This document shows positions 51,178 through 61,402 of a stretch of DNA of 64,000 nucleotides, piece by piece. This DNA comes from Parabacteroides faecis (GTDB lineage: Bacteria; Bacteroidota; Bacteroidia; Bacteroidales; Tannerellaceae). The stretch lies in assembly GCF_014647375.1 (NCBI RefSeq), contig NZ_BMPB01000004.1, forward strand, positions 248,001 through 312,000. Reading direction: 5' to 3'. Position 1 is the stretch's first letter. Each line of letters begins with the position of its first letter. A program made the position numbers and the translations under genes. The notes beneath the pieces are model-generated. The model worked only from the letters and a program-made list of their open reading frames with translations. It was not told the DNA's origin and searched no databases.

Positions 51178-51861
51178 ATGTTGCAGGACCAATTAAAAGA
51201 AATAAGAACCCAGCTCCGCATGGCGATGAATGGCGTAACATCCACCAGCATGCGCGAGAAGGGGATAATTTATAAACTGAACTTCGGCGTACCTCTGCCC
51301 GAAATAAAGCAGATTGCCGCTACGCACGAACCCGGTTCGGAGCTGGCAGCTGCTCTGTGGAAAGAAGACATCCGTGAGTTCAAGATACTGGCATCCATGT
51401 TGCAGCCTGCGGATGATTTTCCTTTCGATCAGGCAAAGCAATGGGTGAAAGAAATACCCTATCTGGAAATCGCGGAACAATGCAGCCGTAATCTGTTTTG
51501 CAAGTTGCCTTATGTCGATAACCTTCTTCTGGGATTAATCTTCAATGTGGAAGACGAGTATGCCCGTACGGTGGCCTACCTGATTTGGGCGGAACTGTTC
51601 AAGGAGGGGAAAACTGTGGTTGCGCCGGTAAGAGCTGCATTCATTGTGGAATGTATGCGTTCGATTGCCTGGCCCGACTTCGGCGCTACCTGGAAAGAGA
51701 AGCAGGCAGCTGTAAAAGCAATGAAATTTTACGGTCGCCAGTCTGCCGATCATGCCCGGCAAATGTTAAGTGGTTTCGATGAGTTTCCGGAGTTCATGGA
51801 GACGCCGGAAGGACAGGAAATATATAATGATTTAAAATTTGAATTTGAATATTATAGCTAA
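51178..51861 (+). CDS. DNA alkylation repair-like (AlkD-type HEAT) protein
   Basis: A 227-residue all-helical protein. The pattern of helices, including REKGIIYKLNFGVPLPEIKQ, LWKEDIREFKILASMLQP and YARTVAYLIWAELFKEGK, follows AlkD-like HEAT-repeat glycosylases that remove bulky alkylated bases. The aromatic and acidic residues of the active site were not checked, so activity is uncertain. It is three bases downstream of the DPP III gene and upstream of fur. Confidence 0.75.
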   Translation: MLQDQLKEIRTQLRMAMNGVTSTSMREKGIIYKLNFGVPLPEIKQIAATHEPGSELAAALWKEDIREFKILASMLQPADDFPFDQAKQWVKEIPYLEIAEQCSRNLFCKLPYVDNLLLGLIFNVEDEYARTVAYLIWAELFKEGKTVVAPVRAAFIVECMRSIAWPDFGATWKEKQAAVKAMKFYGRQSADHARQMLSGFDEFPEFMETPEGQEIYNDLKFEFEYYS

Positions 51862-51886
51862 GGCTTTGCGTTTAAAATAAATGCGC

Positions 51887-51894
51887 TAACTTTG
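51887..51894 (+). promoter_or_regulatory. fur-like gene promoter -7 box
   Basis: TAACTTTG with TTTG at 51865-51868 upstream (18-base spacer), ahead of the Fur-family gene start at 51919. Confidence 0.6.
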
Positions 51895-51918
51895 TCGGTC
51901 GCGTAGAGTCGCAACGAA

Positions 51919-52383
51919 ATGGATGAAAAGAAGTACATAGAGATGAAGCAGTCGTTTACGGAGTATCTGACTGAGAAAAAACTACGAAAGACGGAGGAAA
52001 GATATGCTATATTTGAATGCATATGTCGTTTCTCGGGTCATTTCGACATGTACTCACTCCAGGAAAAACTGGAAGAGACGAACTTCCATGTGAGCAAGGC
52101 AACGCTTTACAATACGCTGGACGTGCTGGAAGACGGTGGCCTGATCGTGCGGCATCAACTCAACGCCCAATCGGTTCAATACGAACTCCGGGCTTTGGCG
52201 GAAACGCATCTTCATCTGATCTGTATGAAGTGCGGGGCGATCCGGGAAATGAAAGACAGTATGCTGAAAAAGGATGTCAACAATCTGAAGATATCCCGTT
52301 TCACACCTGAGTTTCATGCGTTGTATATTTATGGGATATGCAGTAAATGCAAGTTCAAACTTCAGCAGAAGAATGGTAAATAA
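51919..52383 (+). CDS. Fur-family metal-responsive regulator
   Basis: A 154-residue regulator with the N-terminal winged helix (SKATLYNTLDVLEDGGLIVR, about 55-74) and a C-terminal dimer domain. A His-rich stretch (THLHLICMKCG) gives the first Cys pair and IYGICSKCKF the second, so a structural zinc site is complete. The specific metal or peroxide sensed is not clear. It precedes purA by 29 bases on the same strand, a possible read-through link. Confidence 0.93.
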   Translation: MDEKKYIEMKQSFTEYLTEKKLRKTEERYAIFECICRFSGHFDMYSLQEKLEETNFHVSKATLYNTLDVLEDGGLIVRHQLNAQSVQYELRALAETHLHLICMKCGAIREMKDSMLKKDVNNLKISRFTPEFHALYIYGICSKCKFKLQQKNGK

Positions 52384-52412
52384 GAATATTAATAGTCTAT
52401 TATAAAGATAAC

Positions 52413-53684
52413 ATGAAAGTAGATGTTTTATTAGGATTGCAATGGGGTGACGAGGGCAAAGGTAAAGTTGTCGACGTGCTGACTCCGAATTACGATGTAA
52501 TCACTCGTTTTCAGGGAGGTCCCAATGCAGGACACACATTGGAGTTTAACGGAGAAAAGTATATCCTTCGTTCTATTCCGTCAGGTATTTTCCAGGGTGG
52601 AAAAGTGAATGTAATCGGTAATGGCGTCGTTCTCGACCCGTTATTGTTTAAGCAGGAAGCCGAAGCGCTTGCTGCCAGTGGTCACGACCTGACCAAACAA
52701 CTTTGTATTTCCAAGAAGGCACACCTGATCCTGCCTACCCACCGTATGCTGGATGCTGCTTACGAAGCGGCTAAAGGTTCCGGTAAGATCGGTACGACCG
52801 GTAAAGGTATCGGCCCGACATATACAGACAAGATCAGCCGTAACGGTCTCCGCGTAGGTGACTTGTTGCATAACTTCGATGAAAAATATGCTGCTGCCAA
52901 GGCACGTCACGAAGCAATCCTGAAATCACTGAACTATTCTTATGATATCAAGGAACTGGAAGCTCAATGGTTTGAAGCATTGGAATATCTGAAACAATTC
53001 AACCTGATCGACAGCGAGCATGTGGTAAACAACTACCTGAAAGACGGTAAGTCTGTTTTGGCAGAAGGTGCACAGGGAACTATGCTGGATATCGACTTCG
53101 GTTCTTATCCGTTCGTGACTTCTTCGAATACGATCTGTGCCGGTTGTTGTACAGGTCTGGGCGTATCTCCGCGCAATATCGGTGAAGTATACGGTATCTT
53201 CAAGGCGTATTGTACACGTGTCGGCAGCGGTCCGTTCCCGACAGAGTTGTTCGATGAAACAGGCGATCAGCTTTGTACGTTAGGACATGAGTTCGGTTCT
53301 GTAACAGGACGTAAACGTCGTTGCGGCTGGATCGACCTGGTAGCTTTGAAATATGCCGTTATGATTAACGGCGTAAGCCAGCTTATCATGATGAAGAGCG
53401 ACGTACTCGATAGCTTCGAAACGATCAAGGCTTGTGTGGCTTACAAGATCAATGGCGAAGAAGTAACGGAATTTCCGTTCGAGATCGACGATACGATCGA
53501 ACCGGTATACGTTGAACTGCCGGGTTGGAAGACTGACATGACAAAGATGCAGAGCGAAGACGAATTCCCTGAAGAATTCAACGCTTACCTTTCCTTCCTG
53601 GAAGAAGAGCTGGGTGTTCCCGTTAAAATCGTGTCAGTAGGACCTGACCGTGAACAGACAATTATCCGGTATACGGAAGAATAA
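52413..53684 (+). CDS. purA: Adenylosuccinate synthetase
   Basis: A 423-residue cytoplasmic enzyme joining IMP and aspartate with GTP in AMP synthesis. The GDEGKGKVVD P-loop (about 10-19), the IMP-binding segment TTGKGIGPTYTDK (about 128) and the C-terminal GPDREQTI are intact. It is followed by a strong terminator. Confidence 0.98.
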   Translation: MKVDVLLGLQWGDEGKGKVVDVLTPNYDVITRFQGGPNAGHTLEFNGEKYILRSIPSGIFQGGKVNVIGNGVVLDPLLFKQEAEALAASGHDLTKQLCISKKAHLILPTHRMLDAAYEAAKGSGKIGTTGKGIGPTYTDKISRNGLRVGDLLHNFDEKYAAAKARHEAILKSLNYSYDIKELEAQWFEALEYLKQFNLIDSEHVVNNYLKDGKSVLAEGAQGTMLDIDFGSYPFVTSSNTICAGCCTGLGVSPRNIGEVYGIFKAYCTRVGSGPFPTELFDETGDQLCTLGHEFGSVTGRKRRCGWIDLVALKYAVMINGVSQLIMMKSDVLDSFETIKACVAYKINGEEVTEFPFEIDDTIEPVYVELPGWKTDMTKMQSEDEFPEEFNAYLSFLEEELGVPVKIVSVGPDREQTIIRYTEE

Positions 53685-53701
53685 ACCTCATATACTATTA
53701 C

Positions 53702-53748
53702 AAAATGGCAGAAGACCACCTCTCAGCAGGCCCATCTTCTGCCATTTT
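53702..53748 (+). terminator. Terminator of purA
   Basis: AAAATGGCAGAAGA (53702-53715) and TCTTCTGCCATTTT (53735-53748) are a perfect 14-bp inverted repeat followed by T residues. Confidence 0.88.
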
Positions 53749-53808
53749 TGTTTTTGGCAGACTTTTTGTAAGACATTTCTTGTATAACACTTAATTAATT
53801 AGAGCATT

Positions 53809-54495
53809 ATGAGCATGTATTGGATTATATTTATTGGTTTTGCCTTGTTAAGCTGGCTGGTATCTTCCCGACTGAAAAACAAGTTTGAGAAGTATTCTAA
53901 GATCCCTATGCCTAACGGTATGACCGGAAAGGATGTGGCTGAGAAGATGTTGCATGATAACGGCATCTACGACGTGAAGGTGATTTCTACTCCCGGACAT
54001 TTGACAGACCATTACAATCCTGCAAATCAAACGGTGAATCTTAGTGAATCGGTATATTACAGTAATAGTATTGCTGCGGCAGCCGTTGCAGCCCATGAAT
54101 GCGGTCATGCGGTACAGCATGCCACTTCGTATGCTCCGCTGAAGATGCGGTCGGCATTGGTACCGGTGGTCAGCTTCGCTTCGAATATTATGACGTGGGT
54201 GTTGCTGGGCGGTATGTTGCTGATCCATCAGTTCCCGCAGTTGCTGCTGTTCGGTATCATTCTGTTCGCATCGACGACATTGTTCAGCTTTATCACGTTG
54301 CCGGTCGAGATCAATGCCAGCCAGCGTGCGTTGGTATGGTTGAGCAGGGCCGGTATAACGAATGTCAGTACGCATGGTATGGCTGAAGATGCGCTGCGTT
54401 CTGCTGCTTATACCTATGTGGTGGCTGCTTTAGGGTCGTTGGCTACATTATTATATTATATAATGATTTTCCTGGGCGGAAGAAGCCGTGACTAA
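53809..54495 (+). CDS. Membrane zinc metallopeptidase (YugP-type)
   Basis: A 228-residue inner-membrane protein with an N-terminal helix (MYWIIFIGFALLSWLV), the zinc motif AAHECGHAVQHATSY (about 93-107) and hydrophobic segments in the C-terminal half (IMTWVLLGGMLLIHQFPQLL and LLFGIILFASTTLFSFITLP). It belongs to the PF04298 zinc-dependent peptidases, whose substrates are unknown. It ends in the 22-bp array at 54506. Confidence 0.93.
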   Translation: MSMYWIIFIGFALLSWLVSSRLKNKFEKYSKIPMPNGMTGKDVAEKMLHDNGIYDVKVISTPGHLTDHYNPANQTVNLSESVYYSNSIAAAAVAAHECGHAVQHATSYAPLKMRSALVPVVSFASNIMTWVLLGGMLLIHQFPQLLLFGIILFASTTLFSFITLPVEINASQRALVWLSRAGITNVSTHGMAEDALRSAAYTYVVAALGSLATLLYYIMIFLGGRSRD

Positions 54496-54505
54496 ACGGA
54501 ACTGA

Positions 54506-54610
54506 TTGCGGCAGCGGATAAAACTGTCTGGTGCAGTGAATATAGCTGACTGCCGCACTTGATAAAAATAGCAGCCGCACTCAATTCAATTGGGTGCGGC
54601 TGCTATTTTT
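54506..54610. repeat. 22-bp-period array, core CTGCSGCA-like, last units forming a terminator
   Basis: Cores TTGCGGCA (54506), CTGGTGCA (54528), CTGCCGCA (54550), CAGCCGCA (54572) and GTGCGGCT (54594) follow at exactly 22 bases, each with 14 variable bases. The last two cores pair as a perfect 17-bp stem (54564-54580 with 54594-54610, AAAAATAGCAGCC side with A-run and U-run), a bidirectional terminator between the zinc peptidase and the small minus-strand gene. The core is nearly the same as in the array at 12668. Confidence 0.8.
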
Positions 54611-54722
54611 ATTTCCTTTTCTTCTTTGTTCTGCTGAACTTACCTTCCATATAAAGTGCCCAGATTAGAAATCCGAGTGCCATTCCCATAAAGAGTAAAC
54701 CTACAAATATAAAATCGGGCAT
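54609..54722 (-). CDS. 37-residue single-span membrane protein with strong Shine-Dalgarno
   Basis: ATG at 54722 to TAA at 54609 on the minus strand. The protein has one hydrophobic span (FIFVGLLFMGMALGFLIW) and a basic tail (KFSRTKKKRK), and should sit in the inner membrane with the tail inside. A strong ribosome site (AAAGGAGG) lies just before the start, which is unusual in Bacteroidetes, and a full promoter is at 54797-54828. I do not recognise the family. Its stop overlaps the terminator stem. Confidence 0.75.
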   Translation of the reverse strand: MPDFIFVGLLFMGMALGFLIWALYMEGKFSRTKKKRK

Positions 54723-54796
54723 GACTAATCCTCCTTTAGTTTAATGAATAATAAACCAATTCTTTTTCATAGTCTCGTTATCTTTTGATTATGATG

Positions 54797-54828
54797 CAAA
54801 CATAATAAAAAGAAACCGGTAAAACAAT
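54797..54828 (-). promoter_or_regulatory. Promoter of the 37-residue membrane protein
   Basis: On the minus strand ATTG (54825-54828), a 20-base spacer and TATGTTTG (54797-54804). About 75 bases to the start codon, with no other gene between. Confidence 0.75.
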
Positions 54829-54867
54829 CAACTTAACCGGAAAACTACGAAATTGAAACAAAATACC

Positions 54868-54875
54868 TACCTTTG
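54868..54875 (+). promoter_or_regulatory. hisS promoter -7 box
   Basis: TACCTTTG, a full -7 match. It lies inside the upstream part of the long open frame, which supports the later ATG (54943) as the true hisS start. Confidence 0.65.
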
Positions 54876-54942
54876 CATTCCGAATAATAATTTAATAGCT
54901 AAAAGTCGGTTAGCTCCGACGATAAACAAGAGCAAACGATAT

Positions 54943-56298
54943 ATGCAGAAGCCGTCTATACCAAAAGGTACCAGAGATTTTTCGCCTGAAGAAATGGCGA
55001 AACGTAATTATATATTCAATACGATTCGTGAAGTATATCATCTGTACGGATTTCAGCAAATAGAAACCCCAGCCATGGAAAACCTGTCGACCCTGATGGG
55101 CAAGTATGGTGAGGAAGGTGATAAACTGCTTTTCAAGATATTAAACTCAGGAGATTGCTTTTCGGGCATCACCGATGAGGAGTTGCTGGAACGTAATGCC
55201 GTACGGTTCGGGGTGAAAGCCTGCGAGAAAGGTCTGCGTTACGACCTGACCGTTCCTTTCGCCCGTTACGTGGTGCAGCATCGCAATGATATAACATTCC
55301 CCTTCAAACGTTATCAGATACAACCCGTATGGCGTGCCGACCGTCCGCAGAAAGGCCGTTACCGCGAGTTTTACCAGTGCGACGGCGATGTGGTAGGTTC
55401 CGATTCGCTGATCAATGAAGTGGAACTGATCCAGATCATGGATGAGGTATTCTACCGTTTCGGCATCCGTGTCTGCATCAAGATGAACAACCGTAAGATC
55501 TTATCTGGTATTGCAGAGATCATCGGCGAAGCGGACAAGATCGTAGATATTACCGTGGCTATCGATAAGCTGGATAAGATCGGACTGGACAATGTGAATG
55601 AAGAACTTCGCTCGAAAGGGCTTTCCGAAGAAGCCATTGCCCGCCTGCAACCGATCATCATGCTGTCGGGAACCAACCGTGAGAAACTGGCTGTCCTGAA
55701 AGAACAGCTGGCTACCTCCGAGATCGCCATGAAGGGTATTGAAGAAATGACCTTCATCCTCGACCGTATCGACCAGTTGCCTATGCGTGCCGAACTGGAA
55801 CTCGACTTGACCTTGGCCCGCGGATTGAACTATTATACAGGAGCTATCTTTGAAGTAAAAGCCCTGGATGTACAGATCGGAAGTATCACCGGTGGCGGAC
55901 GATATGACAACTTGACCGGTGTATTTGGCATGGACGGTGTGTCAGGTGTCGGTATCTCTTTCGGTGCAGACCGTATCTTCGACGTATTGAACCAGCTGGA
56001 TCTCTATCCTGCTGATTCGTTAATGACAACACAGCTGTTGTTTGTCAACTTCGGAGCGACGGAAGAAAGTTATCTGTTGCCCATTATCTCTCAGGTGCGT
56101 GCTGCCGGAATTCGTACCGAACTATTCCCGGAAGCAGCCAAGATGAAGAAGCAGATGGGATATGCCGATACAAAGAAAATCCCGTTTGTCGCTATCGTCG
56201 GCGAAACGGAAATGAACGAAGGAAAGATCAACCTGAAGAATATGATCACAGGCGAGCAAAAGCCTGTTACTGTGGAAGAGCTGATTGCACAGTTCTGA
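54943..56298 (+). CDS. hisS: Histidyl-tRNA synthetase
   Basis: The start is set at 54943 (451 residues, [20 protein letters not shown]) because the promoter lies within the longer frame. It charges tRNA-His. Class II motif 2 ([25 protein letters not shown]), the histidine-specific motif [13 protein letters not shown] and the C-terminal anticodon-binding domain (about 350-451) are complete. Confidence 0.97.
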   Translation: MQKPSIPKGTRDFSPEEMAKRNYIFNTIREVYHLYGFQQIETPAMENLSTLMGKYGEEGDKLLFKILNSGDCFSGITDEELLERNAVRFGVKACEKGLRYDLTVPFARYVVQHRNDITFPFKRYQIQPVWRADRPQKGRYREFYQCDGDVVGSDSLINEVELIQIMDEVFYRFGIRVCIKMNNRKILSGIAEIIGEADKIVDITVAIDKLDKIGLDNVNEELRSKGLSEEAIARLQPIIMLSGTNREKLAVLKEQLATSEIAMKGIEEMTFILDRIDQLPMRAELELDLTLARGLNYYTGAIFEVKALDVQIGSITGGGRYDNLTGVFGMDGVSGVGISFGADRIFDVLNQLDLYPADSLMTTQLLFVNFGATEESYLLPIISQVRAAGIRTELFPEAAKMKKQMGYADTKKIPFVAIVGETEMNEGKINLKNMITGEQKPVTVEELIAQF

Positions 56299-56322
56299 TC
56301 AGATCAGAGATATTTTAATATG

Positions 56323-56355
56323 CAACGACTTCTCTTTTTACAGGAGAAGTCGTTG
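56323..56355 (+). terminator. Terminator of hisS
   Basis: CAACGACTTCTC (56323-56334) and GAGAAGTCGTTG (56344-56355) are a perfect 12-bp stem, followed by TTCCTTAT. Confidence 0.8.
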
Positions 56356-56375
56356 TTCCTTATACCTACCGTGAA

Positions 56376-57806
56376 ATGAAAGCATATCAATTAATTCTCA
56401 CTTTCGCATTATGCCTTTCGGCCTGCTCTTTCCAACCGCGTGCATCGTGGGTGACGACGACCGAAGGTGAACAATGGGTTGAACAAGACGATCTCGTCTC
56501 TGCATCTTCTGATACCATTCCTGATATCGATGCGGTTGTTCACACCGGTAAGAAACTCCAGAAGATAGACGGTTTCGGTGCCTGTTTCAACGAACTGGGC
56601 TGGATATCCCTGAGCAAACTCGACCCGACAGTCCGCGAAGAGATCCTCGAAGAGCTTTTCTTCCCGGAGATAGGAGCGAACTTTACCATCTGCCGTATGC
56701 CGGTAGGAGCCAACGACTTCTCCCGTGACTGGTACTCATATAACGAAACCGACGGGGATTTCGATATGCAATACTTCACTATCGCCAACGATCAACAGAC
56801 ATTGATCCCTTTCATCAAAGGTGCACAGAAATACAATCCTGACCTGAGTATCTGGGCTTCCCCCTGGTGTCCCCCTTCCTGGATGAAATACAATAAGCAC
56901 TACGCCTCTGCTTATACCGGCGAAACCTATAGCGAGAAATACCGCAACGGTCTGCCCGCCGATAAAGTCGGCTACGAAGGCACAGACATGTTTATCCAGG
57001 ATTCGCTTTATCTCCGGGCGTATGCCCTTTACTTTTCCAAATTCATCGAAGCCTACCGCGGACAAGGCATCGACATTTTTGCCGTCATGCCTCAGAACGA
57101 ATTTAATTCGGCACAGATATTCCCCAGTTGTTGCTGGACTGCCGCCTCTTTGGCCGACTTTATCGGTAACTACCTCGGCCCGGCTATGAAGGAACTGGAT
57201 GTCAAAGTTATGTTCGGAACGATGGAACGTGCCAACGAAACCCTTGTCGATACCATTCTGACCGATCCGGCAAGTGGAAAGTATATCAGCGGTGTCGGTT
57301 TCCAATGGGCGGGAAAAGGAGCGATCAAAGGAATCCACGAGCGTTATCCGGCTATGAAGCTCTATCAGACAGAGCAGGAATGCGGCGACGGCAGGAACGA
57401 CTGGAGGGGTGCCGTTTATTCCTGGAACCTGATGCGTCATTACCTGGAGAACGGTGCATCCGCCTATATGTACTGGAATATCTCGCTCGACAAAGGTGGC
57501 ATCAGCCGATGGGGATGGGCGCAAAATTCCTTAGTCGTAGTTGATCCCGATGCGAAAACTTTCCGTTATACACCTGAATATTACGTAATGAAGCATCTGA
57601 GCCATTATGTCCAGCCCGGTGCCCGCAAGCTCGAAACCTCCGGGCAGTACAGCAACCTGATGGCTTTCGTCAATCCTGACAAAAGTATTGTTGTCGCTTT
57701 GGCAAACGAAGGCAATGAAGAACGTCAGGTCTCTGTTGAAATCGACGGTAGTGTCTACCAGCCTGTACTGCCGGCTCATTCCATCGCTACGCTACTGATA
57801 GACTAA
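56376..57806 (+). CDS. Glycoside hydrolase family 30 lipoprotein (glucosylceramidase-like)
   Basis: A 476-residue protein with a lipoprotein signal (MKAYQLILTFALCLSAC). The TIM barrel starts QKIDGFGACFNELGW (about 62) and contains the acid/base Glu in AVMPQNEFNSAQ (about 239) and the nucleophile Glu in KLYQTEQECGDG (about 333), followed by the family's beta-sandwich tail. GH30 members act on beta-glucosyl, beta-xylosyl or glucuronoxylan linkages; the specificity is not readable here. Alone between two terminators, far from the main glycan locus. Confidence 0.92.
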   Translation: MKAYQLILTFALCLSACSFQPRASWVTTTEGEQWVEQDDLVSASSDTIPDIDAVVHTGKKLQKIDGFGACFNELGWISLSKLDPTVREEILEELFFPEIGANFTICRMPVGANDFSRDWYSYNETDGDFDMQYFTIANDQQTLIPFIKGAQKYNPDLSIWASPWCPPSWMKYNKHYASAYTGETYSEKYRNGLPADKVGYEGTDMFIQDSLYLRAYALYFSKFIEAYRGQGIDIFAVMPQNEFNSAQIFPSCCWTAASLADFIGNYLGPAMKELDVKVMFGTMERANETLVDTILTDPASGKYISGVGFQWAGKGAIKGIHERYPAMKLYQTEQECGDGRNDWRGAVYSWNLMRHYLENGASAYMYWNISLDKGGISRWGWAQNSLVVVDPDAKTFRYTPEYYVMKHLSHYVQPGARKLETSGQYSNLMAFVNPDKSIVVALANEGNEERQVSVEIDGSVYQPVLPAHSIATLLID

Positions 57807-57830
57807 TCTGGAATATATTATATATTAATG

Positions 57831-57865
57831 TAAGGGACGTAAGGTTTTAATCTTTTCGTCCCTTA
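57831..57865 (+). terminator. Terminator after the GH30 gene
   Basis: TAAGGGACG (57831-57839) and CGTCCCTTA (57857-57865) are a perfect 9-bp stem, followed by TTCTTTTTTC. Confidence 0.75.
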
Positions 57866-58115
57866 TTCTTTTTTCTTTTGGCAAGCCTGAAAATCAAATT
57901 TTAGCTAGCTCGAAATTAAATTTAAGTATACTCAAAAGAAAAGAATATTACTGGTTTTAGGTTAAAAGACAGCAACCTATGAACTACTTTCCTGCAACTT
58001 TTGTTCTAGTCGGGAAGCATGAGAGGCGGAATGTATAGTCATCCTGTCAGTCATGTCGGCGTATCTACCGGTTCGTTTATGCAAAATTGTCAGTCTTTTC
58101 CCTGTCAATTAATTT

Positions 58116-58129
58116 GGCACAGATTTCGC
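58116..58129 (+). promoter_or_regulatory. Possible sigma-54-type promoter of groES-groEL
   Basis: TTGGCACAGATTTCGCA has GG at 58116-58117 and GC at 58128-58129 with exactly ten bases between, the sigma-54 (-24/-12) rule, one base off TTGC. It is 71 bases before the groES start. The spacer 57866-58199 shows no gene and no CIRCE repeat. It may be a chance match. Confidence 0.4.
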
Positions 58130-58199
58130 ATAGGAGTTAACGTGAATTAGAAAATCACGTATAAACATAATATTATTAACATTAAAAATATATCAAAAG

Positions 58200-58469
58200 A
58201 TGAACATTAGACCATTAGCAGACAGAGTGCTTATCAAGCCCGCTGCAGCAGAAGAAAAGACACTTGGCGGAATCATTATCCCGGATTCAGCAAAAGAAAA
58301 ACCTTTAAAAGGTGAAGTTGTTGCCGTAGGTAACGGAACAAAGGATGAAGAAATGGTTGTAAAAGCTGGTGATACTGTATTGTACGGAAAGTATGCAGGA
58401 ACAGAGATCGAACTGGAAGGTGAAAAGTTTCTGATCATGCGTCAGTCTGATATCCTGGCTATTATCTAA
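58200..58469 (+). CDS. groES: Co-chaperonin GroES (Hsp10)
   Basis: An 89-residue protein with the GroES fold: [20 protein letters not shown], the mobile loop [13 protein letters not shown] and the conserved VVAVGNG and [12 protein letters not shown]. It caps the GroEL chamber. Its gene precedes groEL by 33 bases in the standard operon. Confidence 0.98.
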   Translation: MNIRPLADRVLIKPAAAEEKTLGGIIIPDSAKEKPLKGEVVAVGNGTKDEEMVVKAGDTVLYGKYAGTEIELEGEKFLIMRQSDILAII

Positions 58470-58487
58470 TTCATTAACGGACAATAA

Positions 58488-60143
<1,656 letters not shown>

Positions 60144-60167
60144 TTCTTCCCATCAAGATAAAACCGG

Positions 60168-60207
60168 AAACGGCTGCTTCCCGAAAAGGAAGTGGCCGTT
60201 TTTTTAT
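60168..60207 (+). terminator. Terminator of groES-groEL
   Basis: AACGGCTGCTTCC (60169-60181) pairs with GGAAGTGGCCGTT (60188-60200), two G-U pairs, followed by seven T residues. Confidence 0.9.
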
Positions 60208-60243
60208 TATATTTGTCGTGGTTTACATATATAATAATGTATA

Positions 60244-61143
60244 GTGATAAAGATTAAAGAAGGATTCAAAGGAGAACGATTCGTTTTCTTGCCGGACGAG
60301 TTGCTTGAAACGTATAGCCATGAGCCGCTTGTCGGCAATCTGTACGTTCGTAAGATCGGCTTCTTCCCGAAAGTCAAGTACCATTACGTACAAAAAGACC
60401 AGGGTTGCAGCTATGCTATGCTTATCTACTGTACGGAAGGAGAGGGGTGGTACACCATTCACGGCAAGACGTATCCGGTGAAACAGAATCAATACATTAT
60501 TATACCTCCGAACGTTCCCTATTCGTTCGGAGCCTCCGAGGACGATCCCTGGACTATCTACTGGGTACATTTTATGGGGAAGCTGAGTGGCGAGTTCCTT
60601 CCGCCGACGCCCATACCCGGAACGATCCTTCCCGGCGAATATTCACGTCTGCAGGACAGAATACAATTATTCGAGGAAATCTACAGTTGTTTTTCGATGG
60701 GGTATATAAAGGAATATATGGTTTATTCCTCCATGTGCCTTTACATGTTTCTTACCTCTTTTTTATATCTGGAGCAGTACCGTTATATTAATTTACCTAA
60801 CCATAAAGAGTATTCGTTCTCTTCGAGGGTGATCCATTATATGAATGAAAACCTGGAGCGGAATCTTACTTTAGACCAGTTGGCAGCCTACTTCAAATAT
60901 TCCCCGTCGCACTTCTCCATGCTTTTCCAGCGGGAGACAGGCGTTTCGCCGATCAGTTATTTTATCCGGCTGAAGATACAGAAGGCATGCCAGTATATAG
61001 AGCTGACTGCGCTGAAACTGAATGAGATATCTACAAAGCTTGGTTTTGAAGAACCGGCATACTTTTCGCGTACTTTTACGAAGATAATGGGTATATCTCC
61101 CTCCGAATATCGCCGTCGGGAGTCCGAACATGGGATGGTCTGA
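60244..61143 (+). CDS. AraC-family transcriptional regulator
   Basis: A 299-residue protein that starts with GTG at 60244; no in-frame ATG lies upstream, and the start aligns with that of the AraC protein at 12774. The N-terminal sensor domain (about 1-150, PWTIYWVHFMG) and two helix-turn-helices (about 200-290, LTLDQLAAYFKYSPSHFSML, then ISTKLGFEEPAYFSRT) are complete. It is a paralogue of the regulator in the glycan locus. The neighbours are groEL and a surface-protein gene; its target is unknown, and the latter is a candidate. Confidence 0.92.
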   Translation: MIKIKEGFKGERFVFLPDELLETYSHEPLVGNLYVRKIGFFPKVKYHYVQKDQGCSYAMLIYCTEGEGWYTIHGKTYPVKQNQYIIIPPNVPYSFGASEDDPWTIYWVHFMGKLSGEFLPPTPIPGTILPGEYSRLQDRIQLFEEIYSCFSMGYIKEYMVYSSMCLYMFLTSFLYLEQYRYINLPNHKEYSFSSRVIHYMNENLERNLTLDQLAAYFKYSPSHFSMLFQRETGVSPISYFIRLKIQKACQYIELTALKLNEISTKLGFEEPAYFSRTFTKIMGISPSEYRRRESEHGMV

Positions 61144-61268
61144 CAGGAATAACGTAGGTTGTACGTGAAAACGTGTAATTTGTCCTTTTTAAACTTGGAA
61201 TAGGATAAGAAAGCATGGTTAAAGGGAAAAAAATATATCAAAAAAATAGTCTAACTAAAAAAGATATG

Positions 61269-61276
61269 TATCTTTG
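61269..61276 (+). promoter_or_regulatory. Surface-protein gene promoter -7 box
   Basis: TATCTTTG, a full -7 match, about 127 bases before the ATG at 61403. The leader is long and AT-rich. Unlike the paralogue at 32206, no inverted repeat flanks this promoter within 300 bases upstream. Confidence 0.6.
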
Positions 61277-61402
61277 CGTTATGTTTTTGGTGCGAGGTAT
61301 GCACTGTTAGGATTGAAAGAGATCCGTTGTTGAGCTTTATTTTTTATTACAAGATAGATTTATTAGAACTTTATATTTTATTACTAATTAAATTATTTGA
61401 TT

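Noticed and set aside
12668-54610. CRISPR arrays for the 22-23-bp-period loci
   Set aside because: The constant part is only 8 bases, the spacers are 14-15 bases, there are at most five units, and no cas gene is in the window.
54853-54942. N-terminal extension of HisS to 481 residues
   Set aside because: The hisS -7 box lies inside this stretch and the usual protein start ([15 protein letters not shown]) follows at 54943.
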